DNA from: Myxococcales bacterium
GTDB lineage: Bacteria > Myxococcota_C > UBA6777
NCBI GenBank assembly: GCA_027005175.1
Contig: JALTMC010000528.1
Coordinates: forward strand, 1 to 14,750
DNA length: 14,750 nucleotides
Direction of reading: 5' to 3'
Under the pieces are notes generated by a model. The model saw nothing but the letters and a program-made list of their open reading frames with translations, was not told the origin of the DNA and did no database searches. Every line of letters starts with the position of its first letter. Positions within the stretch are counted from its first letter, which is position 1. Of this stretch, positions 7,368-14,669 are shown piece by piece. Made by a program: the position numbers and the translations under genes.

Positions 7368-7373
7368 AGGGAG
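7368..7373 (+). promoter_or_regulatory. Ribosome binding site that decides a TTG start
   Basis: AGGGAG stands 6 bases before TTG 7380. The in-frame ATGs at 7272 and 7353 have no comparable site. The protein from 7380 begins MLSAASLDGQILQNCYRI, placing the kinase fold close to the N-terminus as in the other kinase here. Confidence 0.55.
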
Positions 7374-7379
7374 TTTCTT

Positions 7380-9311
7380 TTGCTTTCAGCAGCATCTTTG
7401 GATGGTCAGATCCTACAGAACTGTTATCGGATTGAAAAGCGGGTAGGGAAGGGCGGAATGGCTTGGGTATACAAGGCCCATCATACGGTTTTAAATGTGC
7501 CCGTTGCGATCAAAATACTACTGCCTTCTCTGGCGGAAGAAAAGGATATACGTCAGCGATTTATCATGGAAGCCAGGGTCATGTTTCAACTCCAGCATCC
7601 ACACATTGTGCAGGTGACGGATATCATTCAAGAGGGTGATCTTATCGGGATGGTGATGGAGTGGGTGGATGGAGAAGACCTCAATCAATGGTTGAAGCGA
7701 CAGACAGCACAGATCTCTTGGAAGCAGTTCTGGAAGCTGTGCTCCCCGATGTTGGGGGCGATGGACTATATTCATCGCAAAGGATTTGTGCATCGCGACT
7801 TAAAATTATCGAATATTATGCTGCATTACGATGGTGATGAACCTGTGCTTAAGGTCGCAGACTTTGGCTTGGTTAAAGTTCTTGATGGCACGGCAGAGGA
7901 ACACCTTACCCAGACAGGAACTCGAATGGGTACGGTGGCGTATATGTCGCCAGAGCAAATCGTAGAAGCCAAATCGGTAGGGCCTGCCTCTGATATCTAC
8001 AGTCTGGGGGTTGTTCTCTACAAGTTACTCACACGAAAGCTTCCGTTCACGGGTGATCCTCACTACGTCATCTACCAACATATGGATAGTATCCCCCCAT
8101 TGATGCGGGAATATCGAGATGATATCCCACCCATGGTTGAGAATGTAGTGATGCGCTCTTTGAGCAAGAAGCCTGAAGAACGCTGGGAAACCTGCGCTGA
8201 GATGGCAAAGGCCATTCGTGGGGCATTGTTGGAGAGTGGTTGTCTGGAAGAGAGTCAGGCTGAGATGTTTCATACCACAGCCGACCCTGATGCTGCCGCG
8301 AATACATGGCACTCTACTTCACCAAAACGCTTCTCGCAGTGGGACAACACACAACCAGAGTGGATGCGTGAACGGGCCTATGGTTCAGAGCTTCACCCGT
8401 CACAATCGGGCCTCACCGTCGAGGATGATTCCCTTGCTTCGGAGATGACGCAAATCGGAGGAGTTGGGATAGCCTCAAACTCCAAGATGCTCTGGATCGT
8501 TGTCCTTGTTGTGTTGTTCTCCACTGTCGTTGGGGGGGCATGGTGGATGAAACAGAGAAAAAAACAACCCGTGTCTGTGCAGCCACGACAACGTCTTACC
8601 ATAGGGAATCAACCCCAAAGACGTTCTCGAAATCATAGGGTTGCGCCAACACCGGGACGCAGAGTTGTAGAGCGACGAACCACCCCTATGCCAGAGCGAC
8701 GACGCTTGCGACCCATTCGGCGACTTGTACGCCAACACCAATCACCCGTACGACAACGGAAACAGCGACCAGCACCACCCGTACGACGACGGAAACAGCG
8801 ACCAGCACCACCCGTACGACGACGGAAACAACGACCTGCACCACGACGGCACCGGCAACGATTGATTCGGCCTGTGTTAATGATTAAATCTTCTCCACAG
8901 GCCGAGGTGTGGAAAGGCTCTCGAAAGTTAGGGAAGACGCCTTATCGTTGGAAAGGTAAGCCAGGTCAAACGATCCATTGGACTTTGAAAATGCGTGGTT
9001 ACCAACCCAAGTCAGGGCGTTGGCGCTTTTCTCGGGTCCGTTTTTCCCGAAGTCACTACCAGTTGAACCCACAGATCGTTACGTTGATGATTCGCTCCAA
9101 TCCTTCGGGTGCTTCCGTCCTGATCAAAGGAAAGAATGTTGGAAAAACCCCCTATCGTTATCGTGGAAAGCAGGGCTCTCGTGTCTCTTTTGTACTGAGA
9201 AAGAAAGGAGAATATGAAGATTACAAAGGAACAGTGCGTCTCTCCTCCAATACAAAAACAAAACGCTTTGTCTTGAAGCCCTTTCTCAATAATCCTTTGG
9301 ATCTTAAGTGA
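7380..9311 (+). CDS. Transmembrane Ser/Thr protein kinase with two C-terminal PEGA domains
   Basis: A 643-residue Hanks-type kinase. The N-terminal catalytic domain has GKGGMAWV, VAIK lysine at 45, helix-C Glu 64, HRDLKLSN with Asp 140 (Leu replaces the usual Pro), DFG with Asp 161 and YMSPEQ. A membrane helix follows at about 370-390 (MLWIVVLVVLFSTVVGGAWW). Beyond it comes a very basic Arg/Pro linker with 11-residue tandem repeats, then two PEGA domains, one starting near LMIKSSPQAEVWKG and one near LMIRSNPSGASVLIKG, each with GKTPYR. The expected topology is a cytoplasmic kinase and periplasmic PEGA domains, which may bind envelope polymers. The TTG start rests on its Shine-Dalgarno match; ATG 7272 would add 36 residues rich in Phe and Trp. 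The kinase should be active; its targets are unknown. Confidence 0.92.
   Translation: MLSAASLDGQILQNCYRIEKRVGKGGMAWVYKAHHTVLNVPVAIKILLPSLAEEKDIRQRFIMEARVMFQLQHPHIVQVTDIIQEGDLIGMVMEWVDGEDLNQWLKRQTAQISWKQFWKLCSPMLGAMDYIHRKGFVHRDLKLSNIMLHYDGDEPVLKVADFGLVKVLDGTAEEHLTQTGTRMGTVAYMSPEQIVEAKSVGPASDIYSLGVVLYKLLTRKLPFTGDPHYVIYQHMDSIPPLMREYRDDIPPMVENVVMRSLSKKPEERWETCAEMAKAIRGALLESGCLEESQAEMFHTTADPDAAANTWHSTSPKRFSQWDNTQPEWMRERAYGSELHPSQSGLTVEDDSLASEMTQIGGVGIASNSKMLWIVVLVVLFSTVVGGAWWMKQRKKQPVSVQPRQRLTIGNQPQRRSRNHRVAPTPGRRVVERRTTPMPERRRLRPIRRLVRQHQSPVRQRKQRPAPPVRRRKQRPAPPVRRRKQRPAPRRHRQRLIRPVLMIKSSPQAEVWKGSRKLGKTPYRWKGKPGQTIHWTLKMRGYQPKSGRWRFSRVRFSRSHYQLNPQIVTLMIRSNPSGASVLIKGKNVGKTPYRYRGKQGSRVSFVLRKKGEYEDYKGTVRLSSNTKTKRFVLKPFLNNPLDLK
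8748..8842 (+). repeat. 33-bp tandem repeat in the PEGA-kinase linker
   Basis: Units at 8748-8780, 8781-8813 and 8814 to about 8842 encode VRQRKQRPAPP, VRRRKQRPAPP and VRRRKQRPAP. The period of 33 keeps the frame. The first two copies differ at one base, so the array is recent or still changing in length. Confidence 0.9.
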
Positions 9312-9337
9312 AGAATGGTGTACTCAATACGTAGTAC

Positions 9338-9440
9338 ATATGAACTGAAATCTATGGCCTGAAGTCAACTCCAAAAACACTGCGTTGTTTCGCTACTTCG
9401 GGGCGTATATATGAGCTGAAATCTATGGCCTGAAGTCAAC
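9338..9440. repeat. 32-bp direct repeat pair in an intergenic gap
   Basis: The two 32-base copies (9338-9369 and 9409-9440) differ at one base and include CTGAAATCTATGGCCTGAAG. They start 71 bases apart. They occupy the 208-base gap between the PEGA kinase gene and the next gene. A weak -35/-10 pair (TTGTTT at 9385, TATATG at 9408, 17-base spacer) points at the downstream gene and its -10 overlaps the second copy. Confidence 0.85.
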
Positions 9441-9519
9441 GACCTCCACCCCATCCGGACTTCGTCCTGTAGATTCTGAAAGGGGCTTCCACGCCCATAA
9501 CATAAGAGGCTTTTTTCTG

Positions 9520-10431
9520 ATGAAAAAGAATATCTTATTCCTGTGTTTGTTGTGTAGTGTTACGATGACGGTTGGGGGAGTGCGAGCAGGACAGGCAGCC
9601 GCACCAACCACAAATGAACCACCCACTTTAAACAAGGTGAAGAAGCTCTTTCGTGAGGGCAGAGCTTTGTTTGTTAAGCGTATGTTTGCGTCGTCTCTGT
9701 CTCCTTTGCGCAAGAGCTTTTCGATGTTGGGGCAGCTACTTAAACAAGCCAAAACACCTGCCAAAAAGAAGCTGTATCGCAAGTATGAGAAGGCATTTCT
9801 TGCGACAATGGGGATTGCCTATCATTGGAATCGTCAGTATGTGAAGTCGTATCAGTTTTACATGCGCTGTGTGGCAGAGAAGCCTTCGAAGAAGCTGGTT
9901 CAGTTGTGCCGCAACAACTTGCCAAAGGTGTTGCGATTTTTGGCTCACTTGGAGATTGAAACACAGCCATCCAAGGCGCGTTTGTTGCTATCGTGGTCCA
10001 AAGGTAAAAAAGCCAGCAAACCCTCTCCTTTGAAGAAGTGGGTGTCTCCAGGGGTGGTCGATGTTCAAATCCAGTCTAAAGGTTGTGTTTCGATCCGACG
10101 ACGGCTTCTGCTACAGCCAGGGATTCGGGCGAAGTTTCTCTTTCATCTACAAAAACCAGCAACGTGTTCCACAGGAAAGCCTGCATCTGTCAAAGTCTCT
10201 CCCGGTGATCGGGTGGTTCTGGGATCTTTGGGGATGACCTCTACGGTCGCAGGAGGTGCAAGTGCGCCACCCCCACCCTCTGCCATACCACAACCCTTCG
10301 GCTCCCCTCTGGCGGGTTGGCAGATCGGTTTAATTGTAGGTGGAGCCGTTGCTGGGGCAGCCCTGATTGGACTTGGCTCCTATGGGGTTGTTGTGGCCCT
10401 CAACAACCGAGACAAGTTTGTGATTAAGTAG
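9520..10431 (+). CDS. Secreted PEGA-like protein with C-terminal membrane segment
   Basis: This 303-residue protein has a signal peptide (MKKNILFLCLLCSVTMTVGG, probable cleavage around residues 23-27). A helical segment follows (about 35-145) that looks like tetratricopeptide-type pairs, including FREGRALFVKRMFASSLSPL and AYHWNRQYVKSYQFYMRC. A PEGA-like stretch begins at LEIETQPSKARLLLSW. After a Pro/Ser-rich linker comes a Gly/Ala-rich membrane helix at about 266-291. This layout fits an envelope protein with a periplasmic sensor or scaffold domain. An AAGAGG site lies 10 bases before the ATG. The following lipoprotein gene begins about 40 bases downstream on the same strand, so the two may be cotranscribed. 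No enzymatic motif was seen and its exact role is unknown. Confidence 0.8.
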   Translation: MKKNILFLCLLCSVTMTVGGVRAGQAAAPTTNEPPTLNKVKKLFREGRALFVKRMFASSLSPLRKSFSMLGQLLKQAKTPAKKKLYRKYEKAFLATMGIAYHWNRQYVKSYQFYMRCVAEKPSKKLVQLCRNNLPKVLRFLAHLEIETQPSKARLLLSWSKGKKASKPSPLKKWVSPGVVDVQIQSKGCVSIRRRLLLQPGIRAKFLFHLQKPATCSTGKPASVKVSPGDRVVLGSLGMTSTVAGGASAPPPPSAIPQPFGSPLAGWQIGLIVGGAVAGAALIGLGSYGVVVALNNRDKFVIK

Positions 10432-10472
10432 TCGTGGATCGTGAGTAGCGATGACGTAAAGGAAGCTTTTTG

Positions 10473-11957
10473 ATGAGTAAGTATCTGTCTAGTTTTGCTG
10501 TGTTGGTTGTTGTGGGGATGTGGGTGGCCGGGTTTGGGTTGTTCTCTTGCTCAAGTGAGACCACGCCGATCGTGATAGGCGGGTGTCGTGAGAAGATCGA
10601 TACGCTGGAGATCTTTGTGTGGAAACCTGGATACGGAAACCCCTTTTCAGGCGTTTGCGATGACAGTAAGTTTGCAGTGTTAGATAACGGAAACCCCGTA
10701 AAACCCGCACACTCAGGAAGCCCAAACTCGGGTGAAACGTTTGATGTTCCCTCTTTGGGTACAGGAGAGCAACTGTTGTTTCGATACAAACGCAACAGTG
10801 GTGGTTTGCCCGAGTGTGAACCCTGCGCCGAAGGTCCGGCGGCTGGTGGCAAGAAACCCTGCACGATCAAAGGACCCTCCTGGTGTGATGAGCCTGTGGC
10901 GGAGGTCGCTTCCGAACCCAAGCTGGAGTCCAAGCCAGAACCCCAATCAGAGCCAGTACCCGATGCAAGCCAGCCCGAGTCGAAACCCGAGCCGAGATTG
11001 GAACAGTTGCCAGAGCCGGTTCCCGAAGTGACTTGTACAACAGACAAAGACTGCAAAGGTGGTATTCCTTGCATCAACAAGATCTGTCGTCCCTGTACTT
11101 CTTCGGAAGAGTGTCCGACAGGTGCTGATGGTAATCAGCGGGTCTGTGCCAATGGCCAGTGTGTTCCAGGTGTGTGTGTGGGTCGCAATGATTGCAAGCG
11201 AAAATACACTCCTCCAGGGAGCACTGTGAGTGAAGATGCATGGTTGGTTTGTTCCAACAACCAGTGCGTTAAATGCAGGAAAAACAGTGAATGTGGAGTG
11301 AATCGAATCTGTAATATCTTGGAAGACACTTTTTTAGGGCTATGTCTCACGGGGAATTGCCAGAGGAGCACAGACTGTACGGGTGGCAAAGTGTGCCGCA
11401 ATCGGTTCTGCTCAGCCTGCAAAACAGATACAGAGTGCGGAAAGGTTCTTCGTGGCAGCACGTGTCAAAATGGAGCGTGTGTGCTTGCATGTAAGTCTTA
11501 TGTGGAGTGTCTGAGTGCCCGGTTGGCTTGTATCAGTAACAAGTGTACAAAGTGCAAAATCGACAAGGACTGTGACATTACCCAACGTTGTGGAGTTGGT
11601 TTTTGCTTTCCCCGAATAGCTGGATGTACGCTGAACTCCATCCGAAATACTTGTTATAAATATGGACTTGCTTGTGGAAAGATTGGAACAAAAGCGACTT
11701 GTATGCGCTGTAGCACACTCAGAGGTGGTGCACAGTGTCGTCCGGGTTATACTTGTAAAAATCAAAGGTGTCAGAAAAGCAAATGTACTAGCAATAGCCA
11801 GTGTTTTGGTGGGTATATTTGCAAAAACAGTATCTGTACAACCTGCAATACAGACAAAGATTGTGGCGGTGGAGGTAAGAGGTGCCTCAGTTGCACAAAG
11901 AGTAGAGATTGTGCAGCTAAAATTTGTACTGCTTCCTGCCCAACATCTTGTCGTTGA
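10473..11957 (+). CDS. Large Cys-rich lipoprotein with tandem disulfide modules
   Basis: A 494-residue predicted lipoprotein. A short hydrophobic signal leads to a lipobox LFSC with the lipidated Cys at 26. An N-terminal region of about 110 residues has no family I recognise, then comes a Glu/Pro-rich spacer (PKLESKPEPQSEPVPDASQP onwards). The remainder holds about 52 cysteines arranged in repeats. Eleven C-x4-[DEQ]-C units are visible (for example CTTDKDC, CTSSEEC, CRKNSEC, CKIDKDC, CNTDKDC), mostly followed by a C-x4-C-x2-C pair such as CINKICRPC. Similar Cys-rich modules (Dickkopf/EB-like) occur in many myxobacterial surface proteins, so I infer an outer-membrane or surface protein stabilised by disulfides. 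AAGGA precedes ATG 10473 by about 10 bases; TTG 10470 would add one residue. The ligand or role is unknown. Confidence 0.88.
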   Translation: MSKYLSSFAVLVVVGMWVAGFGLFSCSSETTPIVIGGCREKIDTLEIFVWKPGYGNPFSGVCDDSKFAVLDNGNPVKPAHSGSPNSGETFDVPSLGTGEQLLFRYKRNSGGLPECEPCAEGPAAGGKKPCTIKGPSWCDEPVAEVASEPKLESKPEPQSEPVPDASQPESKPEPRLEQLPEPVPEVTCTTDKDCKGGIPCINKICRPCTSSEECPTGADGNQRVCANGQCVPGVCVGRNDCKRKYTPPGSTVSEDAWLVCSNNQCVKCRKNSECGVNRICNILEDTFLGLCLTGNCQRSTDCTGGKVCRNRFCSACKTDTECGKVLRGSTCQNGACVLACKSYVECLSARLACISNKCTKCKIDKDCDITQRCGVGFCFPRIAGCTLNSIRNTCYKYGLACGKIGTKATCMRCSTLRGGAQCRPGYTCKNQRCQKSKCTSNSQCFGGYICKNSICTTCNTDKDCGGGGKRCLSCTKSRDCAAKICTASCPTSCR

Positions 11958-11959
11958 AT

Positions 11960-11987
11960 GGAGGTTCGTTTTTTTTACTTAACCTCC
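11960..11987. terminator. Hairpin after the Cys-rich lipoprotein gene
   Basis: GGAGGTT (11960-11966) pairs with AACCTCC (11981-11987) around a 14-base loop containing eight T residues, starting 3 bases after the lipoprotein stop. The T run is inside the loop rather than after the stem, so it is not a textbook intrinsic terminator, but its position between convergent genes fits transcript ends. Confidence 0.45.
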
Positions 11988-11990
11988 GAT

Positions 11991-12056
11991 GGTTAACCCA
12001 ACGTTCGCGTATTTTTTGGAAGGTTTCCAAAAAATACGCGAACGTTGGGGTTAACC
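11991..12056. repeat. 66-bp near-perfect inverted repeat overlapping the hemB stop
   Basis: The arms 11991-12021 and 12025-12056 are complementary over 31 bases apart from one extra G in the right arm, with a 3-base centre (GGT). The stem includes GGTTAACCC, AACGTTCGCG and a T6/A6 tract next to the tip. The hemB stop codon (12053-12051 on the minus strand) lies inside the right arm. It may act as a bidirectional terminator or 3'-end stabiliser for both convergent genes. Confidence 0.8.
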
Positions 12057-13040
12057 TTGTAACCACCGGGCTGCGTCAACAGCGTGATAGGTTAAGATCA
12101 CATCGGAGCCTGCTCGTCGGATGCTTTTGAGGGTTTCCAGAACGACCTTTTCTTCGTTGAGCCAGCCGTTGGCGGCGGCGGCTTTGATCATCGCGAATTC
12201 TCCGGAGACATTGTAAGCGCCGATCGGGATGCTGGGAAAGTTTTGTCGTACCTGCGAGATGATATCCAGGTAGGGGAGGGCAGGTTTCACGATCACCAGA
12301 TCAGCGCCCTCTTCGATATCGAGAGCGACCTCTCGAATGGCTTCTCTGCCATTGCAGATATCCATCTGATAGGTGCTGCGATCACCAAACTGAGGAGCAC
12401 CTTCCGCAGCATCTCGAAAGGGTCCATAGTAGCTGCTGGAGAATTTGGCGGCGTAGCTAAAAATCGGTATGTCCTGGTAGCCGTCTTGATCCAATGCGAT
12501 GCGTATATGACCGATGCGGCCGTCCATCATGTCGCTCGGAGCGATAACATCAGCTCCAGCTTTGGCACTGGCGAGAGCCGTCTTGGCCAATAGATCTAAG
12601 GTGAGATCATTGACGACCTGAAACTCTTCCCCTGCTTTGTGGACGACACCACAGTGTCCATGAGATGTATATTCACACAGGCAGACATCGGCGATGACCA
12701 GAAGATCGGGGGTGGCTTCTTTTAAAGCGCGGATTGCTCGACAGATAATGCCATCATCTGCATAAGCTTCACTGCCCATCTCGTCTTTTTCGTTTGGAAT
12801 GCCAAACAAGATCAAGGAGCGAATGCCTACATCATAGGCGACACGTGCCTCTTTTACCAACTCGTCGATAGAGAGCTGAAACTGCCCAGGCATCGATGAA
12901 ATAGGCCGCCTCTCTCCTTCTCCATATCTTACGAACATAGGGTAAATCATATGCTCTGGAGCCAGGTGCGTTTCTCGCACCATGCTACGTAATACCGGAT
13001 TGCTGCGCATTCGTCGCATTCGAGTGATAGGGAAGGTCAT
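12051..13040 (-). CDS. hemB: Delta-aminolevulinic acid dehydratase (porphobilinogen synthase)
   Basis: HemB condenses two 5-aminolevulinate molecules into porphobilinogen, the second committed step of haem and tetrapyrrole synthesis in the cytoplasm. The 329-residue length is typical. The active-site lysines are Lys 199 in [19 protein letters not shown] and Lys 252 in [12 protein letters not shown]. Cysteines 120, 122 and 130 in [14 protein letters not shown] form the catalytic zinc site, so this is the zinc-dependent type rather than the Asp-rich magnesium type. ATG 13040 was chosen because AGAGG stands 7 bases before it and because the family N-terminus ([18 protein letters not shown]) follows; the frame is open for 46 more codons upstream, but that extension is low complexity and has no family match. 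The stop lies in the large inverted repeat. The gap upstream is full of repeats and shows no clear promoter. Confidence 0.96.
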   Translation of the reverse strand: MTFPITRMRRMRSNPVLRSMVRETHLAPEHMIYPMFVRYGEGERRPISSMPGQFQLSIDELVKEARVAYDVGIRSLILFGIPNEKDEMGSEAYADDGIICRAIRALKEATPDLLVIADVCLCEYTSHGHCGVVHKAGEEFQVVNDLTLDLLAKTALASAKAGADVIAPSDMMDGRIGHIRIALDQDGYQDIPIFSYAAKFSSSYYGPFRDAAEGAPQFGDRSTYQMDICNGREAIREVALDIEEGADLVIVKPALPYLDIISQVRQNFPSIPIGAYNVSGEFAMIKAAAANGWLNEEKVVLETLKSIRRAGSDVILTYHAVDAARWLQG

Positions 13041-13177
13041 CAGCTTACCTCTCTTGTGTGGGAGCAAAACGAACGTTTGCTCTTCCAATGGATTCTTTGT
13101 GGTTGTGTCTTGGGAAGGAGATCTTCTTGAATTTGACGGGGTGGACAAAGCTCCGACACTGTGCGGGGACTCTATCA

Positions 13178-13255
13178 AATCAAGGCAGGATGGACAAGTT
13201 TGAAATGGCTCTACTCAATCAAGGCAGGATGGACAAGTTTGCAATGACTCTGTGT
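13178..13255. repeat. 39-bp tandem repeat, two copies
   Basis: Two adjacent 39-base units (13178-13216, 13217-13255) share an exact 25-base core containing CAAGGCAGGATGGACAAG and diverge in the last third. A degenerate third copy may precede them (GGTGGACAAA at about 13140). Confidence 0.85.
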
Positions 13256-13294
13256 GGAGGTTCAATGCGTGGGCAAGGCACAGAGTTGGTGCCG

Positions 13295-13370
13295 GGGATG
13301 GTCATTGGGATGGTCATGAGTACATACTACAGGCCTGAATACCTAAATGGGATAGTCGTGGGATGGTCAT
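13295..13370. repeat. Paired GGGATGGTCAT repeats
   Basis: GGGATGGTCAT occurs at 13295-13305 and 13307-13317, then as GGGATAGTCGT at 13349-13359 and exactly again at 13360-13370. The pairs are spaced 12 and 11 bases, about one helix turn, as in tandem protein-binding sites. Confidence 0.75.
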
Positions 13371-13399
13371 GTGGGGTGGTTCTTGTGGAGTTTTACGCA

Positions 13400-14395
13400 T
13401 TAAAGGGCGATACGTTTGGCGCGCTTTTTGTTGGATTTGATGTCTCGGAGTTGCTGGCATCCCCAAGCTTGATAGTCATTGTGCAGTACTGTTCGCATCT
13501 TTTGCAAAAACTGAATTTGCAACTTTAGCAAAGAGGAACTGGCGAGGATGAAAAATTCCTGATTTTGCAATACTTTTTGGCGCCGGTGTGTGAGGAACTC
13601 AAAGGCTGTGCTCCAGAAGGCTGGAAGATCATTACGACGCAGTAACCGTCGGCTTTTCAACCAGAGTTGTCCCAGTTGTTTGTGGCGGCTGCGGATAAAA
13701 GGATGATCGGGGTGACAGCGATGTCCCATCCGATCACGCAGCTTGGGTGATGACAGATAACAAGCCACGCTTTGAAATGGACCAGGGTTCATCTTAAACT
13801 GCATCACCTGAAGCAGTCGTGCCATGTCATCATTCAGATGAAGTCGAAATGGCGTAGGTTGTGGCAGACTCGATTGGTTGACCACAAGCTGGTTCGTCAA
13901 CTTCATCGACACAGGCATAACGATCTGTAACCATGGGATTTTCAGAGTCTTTGCGAGACCATAAGAGCCCAAGGTGAACAAGGCGTCCGATACCATGTAT
14001 CCGATGTTCGAAACTTTTTGTTCGTATTTGTTCTTTTTGTAGGAGCGTTTGAGCAGACGGATATACTGCTGCAAGCGTTTCATACGCAGGTCTAATGCAA
14101 CAATACGGCGTTCTCGCTCTGTGAGAAGAAGACGATTCTTGTGATCTGCCAGAGGATCAGGACGGACCTTTTTGACTCGACAAAACAAACTCAATTTCCG
14201 GCGTAGGGAGATATGTCTGTTTCTTTTGTCTTGTAGGAATCGTCTCCACAACAAACGACGCTTGATTGAGGGCTTTGTTGTTGCCCGAATCGTTGGGTGA
14301 AAGACATTCCGGAGTGTATTGGCCTGAACCGGTGCTACAGTCCAAAGGCTAGCCGTGATTGCAAAACACATCGATGATAGGATTGACAGCCTCAT
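13400..14395 (-). CDS. Secreted basic protein of unknown function
   Basis: I do not recognise this 331-residue protein. It has a clear signal peptide (MRLSILSSMCFAITASLWTV, likely cleaved after VQA at residue 25). The mature part is strongly basic (many Arg and Lys, e.g. KRRLLWRRFLQDKRNR). A probable amphipathic or coiled-coil helix lies around 90-125 (TERERRIVALDLRMKRLQQ), followed by a more hydrophobic stretch at about 134-165 (IGYMVSDALFTLGSYGLAK). Another helical region near the C-terminus includes SSSLLKLQIQFLQKM. No catalytic motif or known domain is visible. It is probably periplasmic or envelope-associated. AGGAG lies 7 bases before the ATG, and a candidate promoter lies just upstream. 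hemB follows 359 bases downstream on the same strand. Confidence 0.75.
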   Translation of the reverse strand: MRLSILSSMCFAITASLWTVAPVQANTLRNVFHPTIRATTKPSIKRRLLWRRFLQDKRNRHISLRRKLSLFCRVKKVRPDPLADHKNRLLLTERERRIVALDLRMKRLQQYIRLLKRSYKKNKYEQKVSNIGYMVSDALFTLGSYGLAKTLKIPWLQIVMPVSMKLTNQLVVNQSSLPQPTPFRLHLNDDMARLLQVMQFKMNPGPFQSVACYLSSPKLRDRMGHRCHPDHPFIRSRHKQLGQLWLKSRRLLRRNDLPAFWSTAFEFLTHRRQKVLQNQEFFILASSSLLKLQIQFLQKMRTVLHNDYQAWGCQQLRDIKSNKKRAKRIAL

Positions 14396-14431
14396 GGGTT
14401 TTCTCCTGCATTAACAAACAAGTCACTTACT

Positions 14432-14460
14432 ACTCTAACCATCCTGTACAAACGAATCAA
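14432..14460 (-). promoter_or_regulatory. Candidate promoter for the secreted basic protein gene
   Basis: On the minus strand TTGATT (14460-14455) and TAGAGT (14437-14432) are 17 bases apart, each matching 4 of 6 consensus bases. This would give a leader of about 30 bases ahead of the ATG at 14395. The match is modest. Confidence 0.3.
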
Positions 14461-14607
14461 CCTGTCTTAAGGTTTGGTTTTGTGAGGCTAGTCTCTTTCG
14501 GCCCCTCCTCATGCACAAAATAGACCCAAAAAAATAAAAAAATATTACCAACTATATCAGTCGTTTACTGTTTTTTCGGGTGAGATTCTTTTGTGGTGGA
14601 TACTTGG

Positions 14608-14627
14608 GTGGGGAATTTATTCCCCAC
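14608..14627. repeat. 20-bp palindrome
   Basis: GTGGGGAATTTATTCCCCAC has perfect 9-bp arms around TT. It has no T run on either side, so it is more like an operator or repeat end than an intrinsic terminator. Confidence 0.75.
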
Positions 14628-14669
14628 TTTGCGTGAAACGAATTCCTCGCTTTGCGTGAAACGAATTCC
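14618..14669. repeat. 23-bp-period direct repeat
   Basis: CTTTGCGTGAAACGAATTCC occurs exactly at 14627-14646 and 14650-14669. The pattern with period 23 also takes in the right arm of the adjacent palindrome, giving about 2.3 copies. Confidence 0.85.

Larger units (their letters stand above)
13041..13399. other. Repeat-rich gap upstream of hemB
   Basis: These 359 bases have no convincing gene. They hold the 39-bp and the 11-12 bp repeats listed separately and, near hemB, an imperfect inverted repeat (GCAAA...TTTGC, 13064-13080). I could not find a good sigma70 promoter on the minus strand for hemB, so hemB may be cotranscribed with the gene at 13400-14395 or use a promoter type I do not recognise. 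Confidence 0.5.

Noticed and set aside
9423-9782. 119-codon minus-strand frame
   Set aside because: Mostly antisense to the signal-peptide-bearing protein at 9520 and lacks any family resemblance.
13041-13178. A 46-residue N-terminal extension of HemB
   Set aside because: The extension is Ser/Thr/Pro-rich with no family match, and ATG 13040 has a good ribosome site and gives the usual HemB length.
13058-13528. 156-codon plus-strand frame across the hemB upstream gap, with the 39-bp repeat in frame
   Set aside because: GTG start without ribosome site, no recognisable domain, and it runs 129 bases antisense into a gene with a signal peptide and good ribosome site. The in-frame period of 39 is the only point in its favour.
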